From Chersky-840 sp035604715 (GTDB taxonomy: Bacteria > Actinomycetota > Acidimicrobiia > Acidimicrobiales > UBA8190): a DNA stretch of 64,000 bases. The stretch spans positions 558,001 through 622,000 of the forward strand of contig CAVSWP010000008.1 of the NCBI GenBank assembly GCA_963731665.1, written 5' to 3'. A program made the position numbers and the translations under genes. Below the pieces are notes generated by a model. That model was given only the letters and a program-made list of their open reading frames with translations. It was not told the origin of the DNA and did no database searches. Shown here in pieces: positions 9,649-17,432 of this stretch; positions within the stretch are counted from its first letter, which is position 1, and the number at the start of each line of letters is the position of its first letter.

Positions 9649-9670
9649 ATCGTGAGTGCGAAATCACGAT
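9649..9670. promoter_or_regulatory. Inverted repeat upstream of the histidine kinase gene
   Basis: Perfect 7-bp arms ATCGTGA and TCACGAT are separated by eight bases, 78 bases before the kinase start. The spacing and the AT-richer setting suit a dimeric regulator site, perhaps for the neighbouring response regulator. No clear -10 or -35 was found. Confidence 0.35.
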
Positions 9671-9747
9671 ATGTGAGGTGATCTCTGACAAAGCCGTAGC
9701 CGAATCGCCCAGACACCGCAGTCCGGAGCAGGGGGAGAGTCACCGCC

Positions 9748-11453
9748 GTGGTCCTCGAGCCACTTTCCGACAAGATGGCGCCCTCGCCGGCGCGGTCTTG
9801 GCGCTCGGGCTTCGGATGGCGGAACCTGCGGCCCGCCTCCACCGAGCACCTGGCGGAGTTCGGGCCCATCCTCAGCGCCCTGCGCTGGGTGTCGCTGTCC
9901 CTGGCTCTCGCCCTCGGCCTCATCGAGCACCTCGGGCCGCGCGCCGCGGTGGCCGGCGGGGTGCTCGTGGCCTACACCCTGTGGCGGACCGTGCGACCCC
10001 ATCGGGAGCGAGCATGGCCGGTGGCAGACGACCGCCGCGCTGCTCCTCGAGGTGGCCGTGGGCGTGGCCGTGGTGGAGGCCACCGGCTTCGGCCGCTCGC
10101 CCTTCCTCATCACCCTGGGCGTGGCCACCGTCATCGCCGGGTTCGCCGGGGGCCTGCGGGTGGTGACCGGGCTGGCCGTGATCGCCGGGCTGGCCGTGGC
10201 CCTGCCCAGCGTGCTCCTGGCCTCGCACCGCGCCGACGCCAACGACAGCGTGCAGTTCGCCATCGAGCTCGTCCTCGTGGGGGTGGCCGGCGGGTTCAGC
10301 CGGTACCTGGTCGAGGACGCCCACCAGGCCCGGCGAGGGCCTGACGGCGCGGGTCGAGCACCTCTCCGAGGTCAACGAGCTGCTCCTCGACCTGCACCGG
10401 GCCACCGAACGCGAGGTCACGCCCATGCACGTCGAGGGGGCGGCCCGGTGGGCGCTCGAGCGGCTCGAGGAGATGTTCACGCCCGACATCGCCGCCGTCG
10501 TGCTCCTCGACCCGGCCACCCGGACCTGGCACGTGTCGGCCGGCAGCGGGGTGCGCACCGGCACCTCCGGAGCAGCGCCCTGGAGCTCCCGCCCGCCCTG
10601 TACGCCGTGGCGCAGGGGTCCGAACCGGTCATGCTCGACGATCTCGAGCAGGGACTCAGCTTCCGGTCGCGCTGGGGCCTGTACTGCCCCATGCGCGCCC
10701 GGGACGAGGTGGTGGGCGTGCTGTGCGTCGAAGGCGGCGACCGGCGCCCGGCCCGGCCCCAAGGACCGGCGCCGCATCGGCGACCTGGCCCGGGCCGCGG
10801 CCCTGGCCATCGACAACGCCCGCTGGCTCGAGCGCATCCACACCCTGGGCATGGAGCAGGAGCGGACGCCGCCTGGCGCGCGAGCTGCACGACCACATCG
10901 GGCAGTCGGTGGTGTACCTCGGCTTCGAGCTCGACCGCCTGGTCGAGCTCAACCACGGGCGGGCCGTGCAGGCCGATCTCCTGGACCTGCGCGGCGACGT
11001 GCGCGACCTGGTCGAGGAGCTGCGCGACATGCTCGTCGACCTGCGCTGCGACGTGTCGGAGACCCAGGACGTCGACGGGGTCCTGCGGTCGTTCCTCGAG
11101 ACGGGTGAACAAGCGCAACCGGGTGGAGGTCACCCTCGTGGCCGACGACCGACGGTCGCATGCCGCTCCCGGTCGAGCGTGAGGTGTGGCGCGTGGCGCG
11201 CGAGGCCGTCATGAACGCCGAGCGCCACGCCCGTGCGTCGCACGTCTCGATCCTGTGGCTCTGCAACGGCGACGGTGCCCTGCTCGAGGTGGCCGACGAC
11301 GGCGTGGGGCTTCCCGCCGGCAAGACGTCCGGCGCGTCGGGCTACGGGTTGGTCGGCATGCGCGAGCGGGCCGACTCGATCGGCGCCCAACTGGAGATCA
11401 CCTCCGGGCCCGGCAAGGGCACGTTGGTCCGAATGAGGATGAAGGCGGCGTGA
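9748..11453 (+). pseudogene. NarL-type sensor histidine kinase with GAF domain, broken by seven indels
   Basis: Starts at a GTG behind GGGGAGAG. Read across all three frames it gives one 566-residue kinase: an N-terminal block of membrane helices, a GAF-like domain (ARWALERLEEMFTPDIAAVV), a HisKA_3 dimerisation segment with the H-box LARELHDHIGQSV, and a HATPase domain (AREAVMNAERHA; ADDGVGLP; GYGLVGMRERADSIGA). Frame changes occur near 9999, 10332, 10568, 10751, 10868, 11102 and 11150; six are extra bases and one is a missing base. The net excess of five makes the length divisible by three once removed. Conserved residues are kept between the breaks, so these are recent lesions or base-calling errors. 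Overlaps the response regulator by one base. Confidence 0.75.
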
Positions 11454-12106
11454 TGGTACGAGTACTGATTGCAGACGACCACACCATGGTGCGCGAGGGC
11501 CTGCGCTGGGCTCTGGAGCACGCCGGGCTCGACGTCGTGGGAGAGGCGGCCGACGGCGAGGAAGCCGTCGACATGGCCGAGCAGCACCGTCCCGACGTGG
11601 TGCTCATGGACCTGTCGCTCCCCGTGCTGTCGGGGGTGGCCGCCACCAAGCGGATCCGGACGCTGCGTCCCCGACACGTCGGTGCTGGTGCTGTCGATGC
11701 TCTCCGACGAGACGGCGGTGTCCTCGGCGCTCGGGGCCGGGGCGGCGGGATACCTGGTGAAGGACTGCACGACGACCGGAGATCGTCGACGCCGTGAACC
11801 GCGTGGCGCGGGGCGAGCGGGTGCTGGCCCCCTCGGTGTCCGACGTGGCACCGGGTGACCGGTGCGACCGGCGAGCCGGCGCGACCGGCCATGGGCTCGA
11901 CCCGCCCGCTCATCTCCAAGCGCGAGGAGGAGGTCCTGCGCCTGATGGCCACGGGGGTGTCGATCCCCGAGGCGGCGCGCCGCCTCTACATCAGCGTCAA
12001 GACCGTGAAGAACCACCTGTCGTCGATCTACCAGAAGCTCGACTCCCACGACCGGGCCCAGGCCGTGCTGAAGGCCATGCGCATGGGGCTCATCCGCATG
12101 GACTGA
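11453..12106 (+). pseudogene. NarL/FixJ-family response regulator, broken by three indels
   Basis: Begins with ATG overlapping the kinase stop (TGATG). Spliced across frames it gives 216 residues, the normal length. The receiver domain has VRVLIADDHTMVREGLRWAL, phospho-acceptor Asp in DVVLMDLSLPVLSG and VKDCTTTEIVDAV. The LuxR-type helix-turn-helix is ISKREEEVLRLMATG with VKTVKNHLSSIYQKL. Extra single bases lie near 11672, 11778 and 11852, two of them in short C or G runs. It is the partner of the upstream kinase and lies just before the pilin genes, so control of the pilus is a reasonable guess. Confidence 0.78.
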
Positions 12107-12116
12107 GCCTCGCCCC

Positions 12117-12152
12117 GGGCCGTCTCCCCGACGACCCATCGGGGAAAGGCCC
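12117..12152 (+). terminator. Hairpin after the response regulator
   Basis: A 7-bp stem TCCCCGA/TCGGGGA and an outer 5-bp stem GGGCC/GGCCC are separated by a small internal loop, starting 11 bases after the regulator stop. There is no T-run, as is common in high-GC actinobacteria. It would separate the two-component transcript from the pilin genes. Confidence 0.55.
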
Positions 12153-12276
12153 CTAGGTCCCCGGACCCACGTTTTGGCTGCACAGAGTGACTTTTTGGGC
12201 CTCCTGACCTATGGCGGACGAGGGGCAATTCCCCGATAGTGGGTCCAAGGTTGGAATGCAAAAACAGGGGGGAACC

Positions 12277-12486
12277 GTGAACATCTTCACTCTCGTGCTC
12301 CGCGCGATCGACCCGATCCGCAACACGTGGAACCGCAGGGACGAGCTGGGCGCCAGTCTGGTCGAGTACGCGCTGCTCCTCGCCCTCATCGCCGTGGTGG
12401 CACTGGTCGCACTGCACTTCCTGGGTGGGTCTGTCGCCAACACGCTCAACAACGTGGGCAGCTCCATCAACGCCCCCAACGGCTGA
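12277..12486 (+). CDS. flp: Flp/Fap-type IVb pilin 1
   Basis: 69 residues from a GTG at 12277 preceded by a run of G's and GGAA; the open frame extends upstream to 12211 but the second pilin shows where the start should be. A short basic leader (DPIRNTWNRRDELG) ends at Gly25, the expected prepilin peptidase cut, followed by ASLVEYALLLALIAVVALVA with Glu at +5 and Tyr at +6 as in Flp pilins. It would be the main subunit of the fibre assembled by CpaF/TadB/TadC. No prepilin peptidase lies in the window. Differs from pilin 2 at nine of 69 positions. Confidence 0.92.
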   Translation: MNIFTLVLRAIDPIRNTWNRRDELGASLVEYALLLALIAVVALVALHFLGGSVANTLNNVGSSINAPNG

Positions 12487-12546
12487 TCGCCGCCACCGGG
12501 CACGTCGTCAACCGTTCACACTCGACGCAGCGAAGGGAGGGAAACC

Positions 12547-12756
12547 ATGAACATCGTCTCACTCGTGATGCACGTGATCGACCCGATCCGCAACACGTGG
12601 AACCGCAGGGACGAGGTCGGAGCCAGCCTGGTGGAGTACGCGCTGCTCCTCGCCCTCATCGCTGTGGTCGCACTGGTGGCACTGCACTTCCTGGGTGGGT
12701 CTGTCGCCAACACGCTCAACAACGTCGGCAGCTCCGTCAACAACCCCACCGGCTGA
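12547..12756 (+). CDS. flp: Flp/Fap-type IVb pilin 2
   Basis: 69 residues, ATG behind AAGGGAGG. It is nearly identical to pilin 1 (60 of 69 residues); the differences cluster in the leader (positions 4, 5, 8-10, 24) and the last six residues. The prepilin cut is again after Gly25, and the hydrophobic segment with Glu and Tyr is unchanged. It probably arose by tandem duplication of the pilin gene, and both subunits could enter one fibre. It is followed by a strong hairpin at 12781-12814. Confidence 0.92.
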   Translation: MNIVSLVMHVIDPIRNTWNRRDEVGASLVEYALLLALIAVVALVALHFLGGSVANTLNNVGSSVNNPTG

Positions 12757-12780
12757 TCGCCGCACGGGAAGCGAACCAGC

Positions 12781-12814
12781 AACGGCTCAGCCCGTTACAC
12801 CGGGCTGAGCCGTT
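12781..12814. terminator. Bidirectional terminator between pilin 2 and the convergent membrane-protein gene
   Basis: Perfect 14-bp stem (AACGGCTCAGCCCG with its complement) and a six-base loop, ending in TTT on the plus strand. It lies 24 bases after the pilin stop and contains the stop codon of the opposite gene at 12787-12789, so it can serve both transcripts. Confidence 0.85.
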
Positions 12815-14289
12815 TGCGCGCCCGCCACGCGCCGCAGCACCACCGCGCTGTTCGAGTGCCACACCAGGCGCCAGTGGGGGTCGTGCTCGAGATAGATCGA
12901 CAGGGCCGTGCCCGGCGGCCACAGCACGTACCGGACGTCGTGGGCGGCCAGGATGGGGTCGGGGTCGGTGGTGAGGCCTTCGACGGCCAGGTACTGCGAC
13001 AGCACCCCGTTGTCGGTGTAGAGCTCGGTGCGGCCGTCGACGAACACGGGCCGGCCCACCCAGTCCAGGTAGTCGTTCCACAGATAGGTCGAGAAGATCC
13101 GGCCCCGGTGGTGCTCGAGGTACGCCACGGCCCGGACGGGGACGCTCGGGGCGGGCTGGGCGGCGGGGTAGTACGGGCCGTGGAGGAACGACAACCCCAG
13201 CACGACCACCAGCGGCCACACGAGCAGGCTGGGACGAAGGTTCTCGTGCTCGAGCGGGGGGCAACTGGCGGCCAGGGCGCACCAGGCGATGGCGAAGTAC
13301 GGGATGAAGCGCACCGCGTCCAGGCTGGACACGAGGAGGAAGGCGGCCAGTACCGACTCCACGGCGGGCAGCTCGCGGGTGGACAGGGCCAAGAACGCCA
13401 CCGTCACGGCCACGGGGAGCACGATCACCGCCAGGGTGGCCGGGTCGTGGAAGTCCGGTGACTGCCACTCGGCGATCAGGCGGCGCACGTCCTGGTTGAA
13501 GGTGATGCCCAGGGCGCTCGAGTAGACGCCGGGCCCGAACGGGTTGACCAAGGTGGCGAGCCCCGAGGCCACCAAGGTCACCGCCGCCGCTGTTGTCGGC
13601 AGGGCGGCGCGCACCGACAGCCGCCCCCAGCGCGCCGGGACCAGCGACGCCACCACCTCGAGGGCCAACAGCGCCAACCCCAGGGGGAAGCTCCCGTGCA
13701 GGTTGGCCCACAGCACGAAGAGCACAGGGACCGGCCACAACCAGCCCCGCCGCCGGCGGGCCAGGGTCAGCACCAGCAGGAGCAGGGCGAAGAAGAAGTA
13801 GCTGACCATCTGGGGCCGGTCGTCGAGAAAGAGGGTGATGGCCGCGCCCGCCTCCACGCACAGCAGGCCCGTCCAGGTCCATCCCGCCCCCACGAGCCGG
13901 CTGCGCAGGGCCACGGCGAGGACGCTCACCACGGCGAGCCCGGCCGACAACAACCAGAAGGCCACCGGCCCGAAGCTCCGGACGGACTGGGCCAGCACGA
14001 CGTCGTAGCCCCACTCCGGGGTGATCCACCGCTGTCCGAGGACGGTGTAGGAGAAGACGTCGTGGGTCATCACCCGGTGGTGGTCGAGCATCCACACGCC
14101 GGCGGCGCGGTGCCAGAAGGTGTCGTCGAAGACGCCGCGGTGCAGGGCGTCGCGCCACGGGATGAGACACCCGACGACGATGCCGACGACCCCGACGGGA
14201 AGAGCGCCCCGACGCCACCACGGAGCCCGTCGCCGGCGGCGGGGCACCACGTGCTGCGGCGAGGCGTGGGGTGCTTCGCCGGGCGCCAC
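12787..14289 (-). CDS. Polytopic GT-C-like membrane protein, intact paralogue of 8158-9538
   Basis: 500 residues with about ten or more predicted membrane helices. The first outside loop has DDTFWHRAAGVWMLDHH and a HDVFSYTVLGQRW stretch; a mid-protein ANLHGSFPLGLALLALEVV is followed by LVNPFGPGVY and IAEWQSPDFHD. A soluble C-terminal domain (YLWNDYLDWVGRPVFVDGRT) ends in VLWPPGTALSIYLEHDPHWR. The overall pattern resembles GT-C-fold glycosyltransferases, where an acidic residue in the first loop is catalytic; no function is proven. Divergence from the other copy is large, so the duplication is old. It is downstream of the secreted hydrolase on the same strand. Confidence 0.8.
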   Translation of the reverse strand: MAPGEAPHASPQHVVPRRRRRAPWWRRGALPVGVVGIVVGCLIPWRDALHRGVFDDTFWHRAAGVWMLDHHRVMTHDVFSYTVLGQRWITPEWGYDVVLAQSVRSFGPVAFWLLSAGLAVVSVLAVALRSRLVGAGWTWTGLLCVEAGAAITLFLDDRPQMVSYFFFALLLLVLTLARRRRGWLWPVPVLFVLWANLHGSFPLGLALLALEVVASLVPARWGRLSVRAALPTTAAAVTLVASGLATLVNPFGPGVYSSALGITFNQDVRRLIAEWQSPDFHDPATLAVIVLPVAVTVAFLALSTRELPAVESVLAAFLLVSSLDAVRFIPYFAIAWCALAASCPPLEHENLRPSLLVWPLVVVLGLSFLHGPYYPAAQPAPSVPVRAVAYLEHHRGRIFSTYLWNDYLDWVGRPVFVDGRTELYTDNGVLSQYLAVEGLTTDPDPILAAHDVRYVLWPPGTALSIYLEHDPHWRLVWHSNSAVVLRRVAGAQTAQPGVTG

Positions 14290-14364
14290 GCTTCATGATC
14301 GCGTGCCGGGCCCGACCACCCGCGCATGGCGACGGCCCGCCGTCGCCCCCAGCGGTGACGAGGA

Positions 14365-15921
14365 TCAGCTGGTGCAGACCGTGCCCGGGGCCGGGAGCGT
14401 TCCCTGGACGAAATAGGCCTGGTCGATGGCCCGCACGCAGGCGCTGTAGTAGTAGGCCACGTGGTTCTCGCCCTGCCAGGTCACGAGCACGCCGTGCTGG
14501 AGCTCGGCGGCCAGGCTCTGCGCCCACTGGTACGGCGTGGCCGGGTCCTTGGTCGCCCCCACCACCAGGATGGGGGGCGATCCCACGGCCGTCGTGGCCT
14601 GCGGGGTGCGCGACGGGGGCACGGGCCACTGCGCGCACACGGCCTCACCCCAGGCGAGCAACGGCCCGAAGAACGGCGCGTGGGCGGCGGCTTGGGCCAC
14701 GAAGGCGGGGAAGCTCGTCAGGTCCCGGTCGACGGGGTGGTCCAGGCAGTCGATGGCGGTCTCGGCGTCCACGGCGTTGGTGCCCCCGCTGGTGGTGTAG
14801 CTGTGCGAGAGCGCCACCGCCGGGGCGCCGTTGCCGGCGGCCGCGGCGGCCAGGGCACGGCCCAGTGACGGCCACGACGATTGGGCGTAGAGGTCGTCGA
14901 GGATGGCGTAGTACAGCTCGCCGGGGCCCGCCACCACACCCTCGCCGGCGGGGATCGGTCGTTGCCCGGCCTGGGCGATCAACGCCAACAGGGCCGTGGT
15001 GGGGTCGCCGTCGGGGTGCCACGGGCACGCCGTCGACGCGCACCACGAGAAGAAGTCGTCGAGCACGGCCTCGAAGCTCTCGCTCTGTTCGATCACCATC
15101 TGTTGCGTGCTCAGCTCCGGGTCGATGGCGCCGTCGAGCACCATGGCCCGGACGTGGGTGGGGAACATCTGGGCATAGGTGGCCCCCAACAGCGTGCCGT
15201 AGGAGTGCCCGAAGAACGTGAGCCGGGCGTCGCCCAGGGCCTGGCGGATGCGGTCGAGATCCCGAGCGGTGTCGACGGTCCCCACGAAGGGGAGCAGTTC
15301 CCCGCTCAGGGTCTCGCATTGCGCCGCGTACTCCTCGTCGTTGGTGAACAGGGCCTGTTGGGCGGCCGGCGTGCTCGGCACGGGGTCGGGCAGCGGGCCT
15401 GTCGACGCCGGCAGCGAGCCCGAGCTGCCCGTGTTGCAGTGCACGGGACTGCTGCGCTCGACGCCCCGGGGGTCGAACGACACGATGTCGAAACGAGCCA
15501 GGAGCTCGGGGGTGAGAACGCTCAACTCGCTGGGCAGGTCGTTGATCCCCGAACCCCCGGGGCCGCCGGGGTTGATGACCAGGGAGCCGATGCGCTGCGC
15601 CGGGTCCGAGGCGGGGTGCATCGCCAGGGCGATCTCGATCGTGCCCAACTGCGGTTGGGCGTAGTCGAGGGGCACGGCCACGGTGCCACACTCCAGGGCC
15701 CCGCACGGCGACCACTGCACGGGCGTCACGGGCGGGCCCGGGGCGGTGGTGGTCGTCGTCGTGGTGGGGGGCGCGGCGCTCGTCACCGGTGCGGTGCTGG
15801 ACGCCGACGCGCCGTGGCGGGCGGGGGTGGCGGCGCAGGCGCCGAGCGCCAACGTCGACACGGCGAGAACGCAGGCCACCGGGCGGGCTCGACCTCCTCC
15901 CCCGCCGACCAGGTCCACCAC
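14365..15921 (-). CDS. Secreted alpha/beta hydrolase lipoprotein, tripeptidyl aminopeptidase (TAP/SlpD) family
   Basis: 518 residues from a GTG at 15921 (a second GTG follows directly at 15918). A signal peptide ends in the lipobox LAVSTLALGAC, then a Thr-rich spacer. The hydrolase core has the oxyanion region VINPGGPGGSGI, the nucleophile elbow FFGHSYGTLLG, and the C-terminal TAP-like domain with VVGATKDPATPYQWAQSLA and GENHVAYYYSACVRAI (His). Such enzymes release short peptides outside the cell. The gene diverges from fpg with 61 bases between starts; the membrane protein follows 75 bases after its stop. Confidence 0.88.
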   Translation of the reverse strand: MVDLVGGGGGRARPVACVLAVSTLALGACAATPARHGASASSTAPVTSAAPPTTTTTTTAPGPPVTPVQWSPCGALECGTVAVPLDYAQPQLGTIEIALAMHPASDPAQRIGSLVINPGGPGGSGINDLPSELSVLTPELLARFDIVSFDPRGVERSSPVHCNTGSSGSLPASTGPLPDPVPSTPAAQQALFTNDEEYAAQCETLSGELLPFVGTVDTARDLDRIRQALGDARLTFFGHSYGTLLGATYAQMFPTHVRAMVLDGAIDPELSTQQMVIEQSESFEAVLDDFFSWCASTACPWHPDGDPTTALLALIAQAGQRPIPAGEGVVAGPGELYYAILDDLYAQSSWPSLGRALAAAAAGNGAPAVALSHSYTTSGGTNAVDAETAIDCLDHPVDRDLTSFPAFVAQAAAHAPFFGPLLAWGEAVCAQWPVPPSRTPQATTAVGSPPILVVGATKDPATPYQWAQSLAAELQHGVLVTWQGENHVAYYYSACVRAIDQAYFVQGTLPAPGTVCTS

Positions 15922-15982
15922 GACACTGTGGCACGACGGGTCCGTGGTCCGGGCCCCGCCCCCGGCGTGGGAGGATCGGGTC

Positions 15983-16843
15983 GTGCCCGAATTGCCCGAG
16001 GTCGAGGCCCTGACCCGCTTCCTCGACGACAAGGTGGCCGGCAAACACGTCGGGCGCTGCGAGCTGGCGGCGATCTCGGCGCTCAAGACCTTCGATCCGC
16101 CGCTGTCCTCGCTCGTGGGGCGGATCGCCCGGGCGTGCACGCGGCGCGGGAAGTACCTGTGCCTGGACCTCGACGGCCGGTGGTTGGTGATGCATCTGGC
16201 CCGGGGCGGCTGGGTGAAGTGGAGGGACACGCTCCCCGCCGACAGGGCCCGGCCGACGCGCGGCCCGCTGGCGCTGCGCCTGGGGTTCGAGGGGGGGTCG
16301 GGGTTCGACGTTACCGAGATGGGGACCGAGAAACGCCTGGCGCTGTGGGTGGTGGGCGATCCCCTCGAGGTAGAGGGGCTGGCCACGCTGGGTGTCGACC
16401 CGCTCGACGCCTCGTTCGACACCGAGACCCTCTCCCGGCTCCTCGCCGGGGCGTCGGGCAACGTCAAGACGGTGATCGCCGCGCAGTCCATCATCGCCGG
16501 CATCGGCAACGCCTACTCCGACGAGATCCTCCACGTCGCCCGGCTCTCGCCGTTCAAGCCGGCCCGCAACCTCGACCCCGACGAGCGCGCCCGCCTGCAC
16601 CACGCCATCGTCGTGGTCCTCTCCGACGCCGTGGCCCGGGCCGTCGGCCAGGAGGCGTCGGAGCTCAAGGGCGACAAGAAGCGGGCCATGCGGGTCCACG
16701 GACGAACCGGTGCCGCCTGCCCCGAGTGCGGCGACGTCGTGCGCGAGGTGTCGTTCGCCACCAAGTCCCTGCAGTACTGCGCCACCTGTCAGACCGGGGG
16801 CAAGCCCCTCGCCGACCGGCGGCTGTCCAAGCTGCTGCGGTGA
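15983..16843 (+). CDS. Fpg/Nei-family DNA glycosylase-lyase
   Basis: 286 residues from a GTG preceded by GGAGG. The mature N-terminus PELPEVEALTRFL provides the catalytic Pro and Glu of the Fpg family, and the beta-hairpin Lys is in RRGKYLCLDL. A helix-two-turn-helix region (AGIGNAYSDEILHVARLSPF) precedes the C-terminal zinc finger, CPECG with YCATC. The finger loop has Lys (ATKSLQ) where classical Fpg has Arg, and the sequence is of the actinobacterial Fpg/Nei-like type, so lesion preference may differ from MutM. It removes oxidised bases and nicks the DNA. Confidence 0.88.
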   Translation: MPELPEVEALTRFLDDKVAGKHVGRCELAAISALKTFDPPLSSLVGRIARACTRRGKYLCLDLDGRWLVMHLARGGWVKWRDTLPADRARPTRGPLALRLGFEGGSGFDVTEMGTEKRLALWVVGDPLEVEGLATLGVDPLDASFDTETLSRLLAGASGNVKTVIAAQSIIAGIGNAYSDEILHVARLSPFKPARNLDPDERARLHHAIVVVLSDAVARAVGQEASELKGDKKRAMRVHGRTGAACPECGDVVREVSFATKSLQYCATCQTGGKPLADRRLSKLLR

Positions 16844-16912
16844 GGCAGCCCTCAGATCAGTGCGTCAGATCAGCAATGCGTCACGTCAATGCAGACAACG
16901 AACGGAGTCAAG

Positions 16913-17155
16913 ATGAACGACCAGGAGATCGTGGCCGAGATCAACCGTCTCTCCGAGGAGGAGCACCGCCTCGAGGAGGCGCATGTGGGGGAGGGGCTCT
17001 CACCGGCGGAGTCCGAGAAGCTGCGCACCATCGAGGTCGCCTTGGACCAGTGCTGGGACCTGTTGCGCCAGCGCCGGGCCCGGCGCCAGGCCGGACTGGA
17101 CCCCGAGGACACGGCGCTGCGTCCCGCGCCCGTGGTGGAGAACTACCAGCAGTGA
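16913..17155 (+). CDS. DUF2630 small protein
   Basis: 80 residues, ATG at 16913 with GGAG five bases upstream. The whole protein fits DUF2630: NDQEIVAEINRLSEEEHRL at the N-terminus and a helical middle (CWDLLRQRRARRQAGLDP), ending VVENYQQ. Predicted soluble and strongly helical. Function unknown; the family is common in actinobacteria. It follows fpg by 69 bases, in which the string CAGATCAG is repeated. Confidence 0.85.
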   Translation: MNDQEIVAEINRLSEEEHRLEEAHVGEGLSPAESEKLRTIEVALDQCWDLLRQRRARRQAGLDPEDTALRPAPVVENYQQ

Positions 17156-17171
17156 CCCCGGCGGGACAGGT

Positions 17172-17357
17172 TCAGCGGTCCTCGTCGTCGTAGGGCTCCA
17201 CGACGGACTGCTCGAGCCAGTCGGCCTCGGGCACCTCGCCGCGATCGTGGGCGGAGGGGGTCTCGGGTTGCGGCACGACCACCTGCTGCTGTTCCTGCGC
17301 GTCGGCTTCGGGCACGGGCTCGTCGGGGCTCATCCCCACATCATGGCCCTGTAGCAT
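17172..17357 (-). CDS. Small acidic protein with PEADxxEQ repeats
   Basis: 61 residues, very acidic and Gln-rich, with two copies of the pattern PEADAQEQ and PEADWLEQ. The second is followed by SVVEPYDDEDR. The start at 17357 follows GGACGGG; an ATG at 17333 is an alternative. Similar short acidic proteins with this repeat are familiar from actinobacteria, but no function is known to me. It is convergent with the DUF2630 gene and diverges from the acyl-CoA ligase. Confidence 0.6.
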   Translation of the reverse strand: MLQGHDVGMSPDEPVPEADAQEQQQVVVPQPETPSAHDRGEVPEADWLEQSVVEPYDDEDR

Positions 17358-17432
17358 TCGCCCGTCCTGCGGCGAGGTGCCGCCGCGATCGTCGACCGCC
17401 CGACCTGGGCCGTCGACCGGGGAGGGTGGTCG

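Noticed and set aside
8801..11852. Programmed frameshifting in the kinase and regulator
   Set aside because: Twelve shifts, nearly all +1, with no slippery heptamers and no reason in the families; errors or decay explain it better.
16846..16900. Short direct repeats (CAGATCAG) after fpg
   Set aside because: Too short and few to be a mobile or regulatory array.
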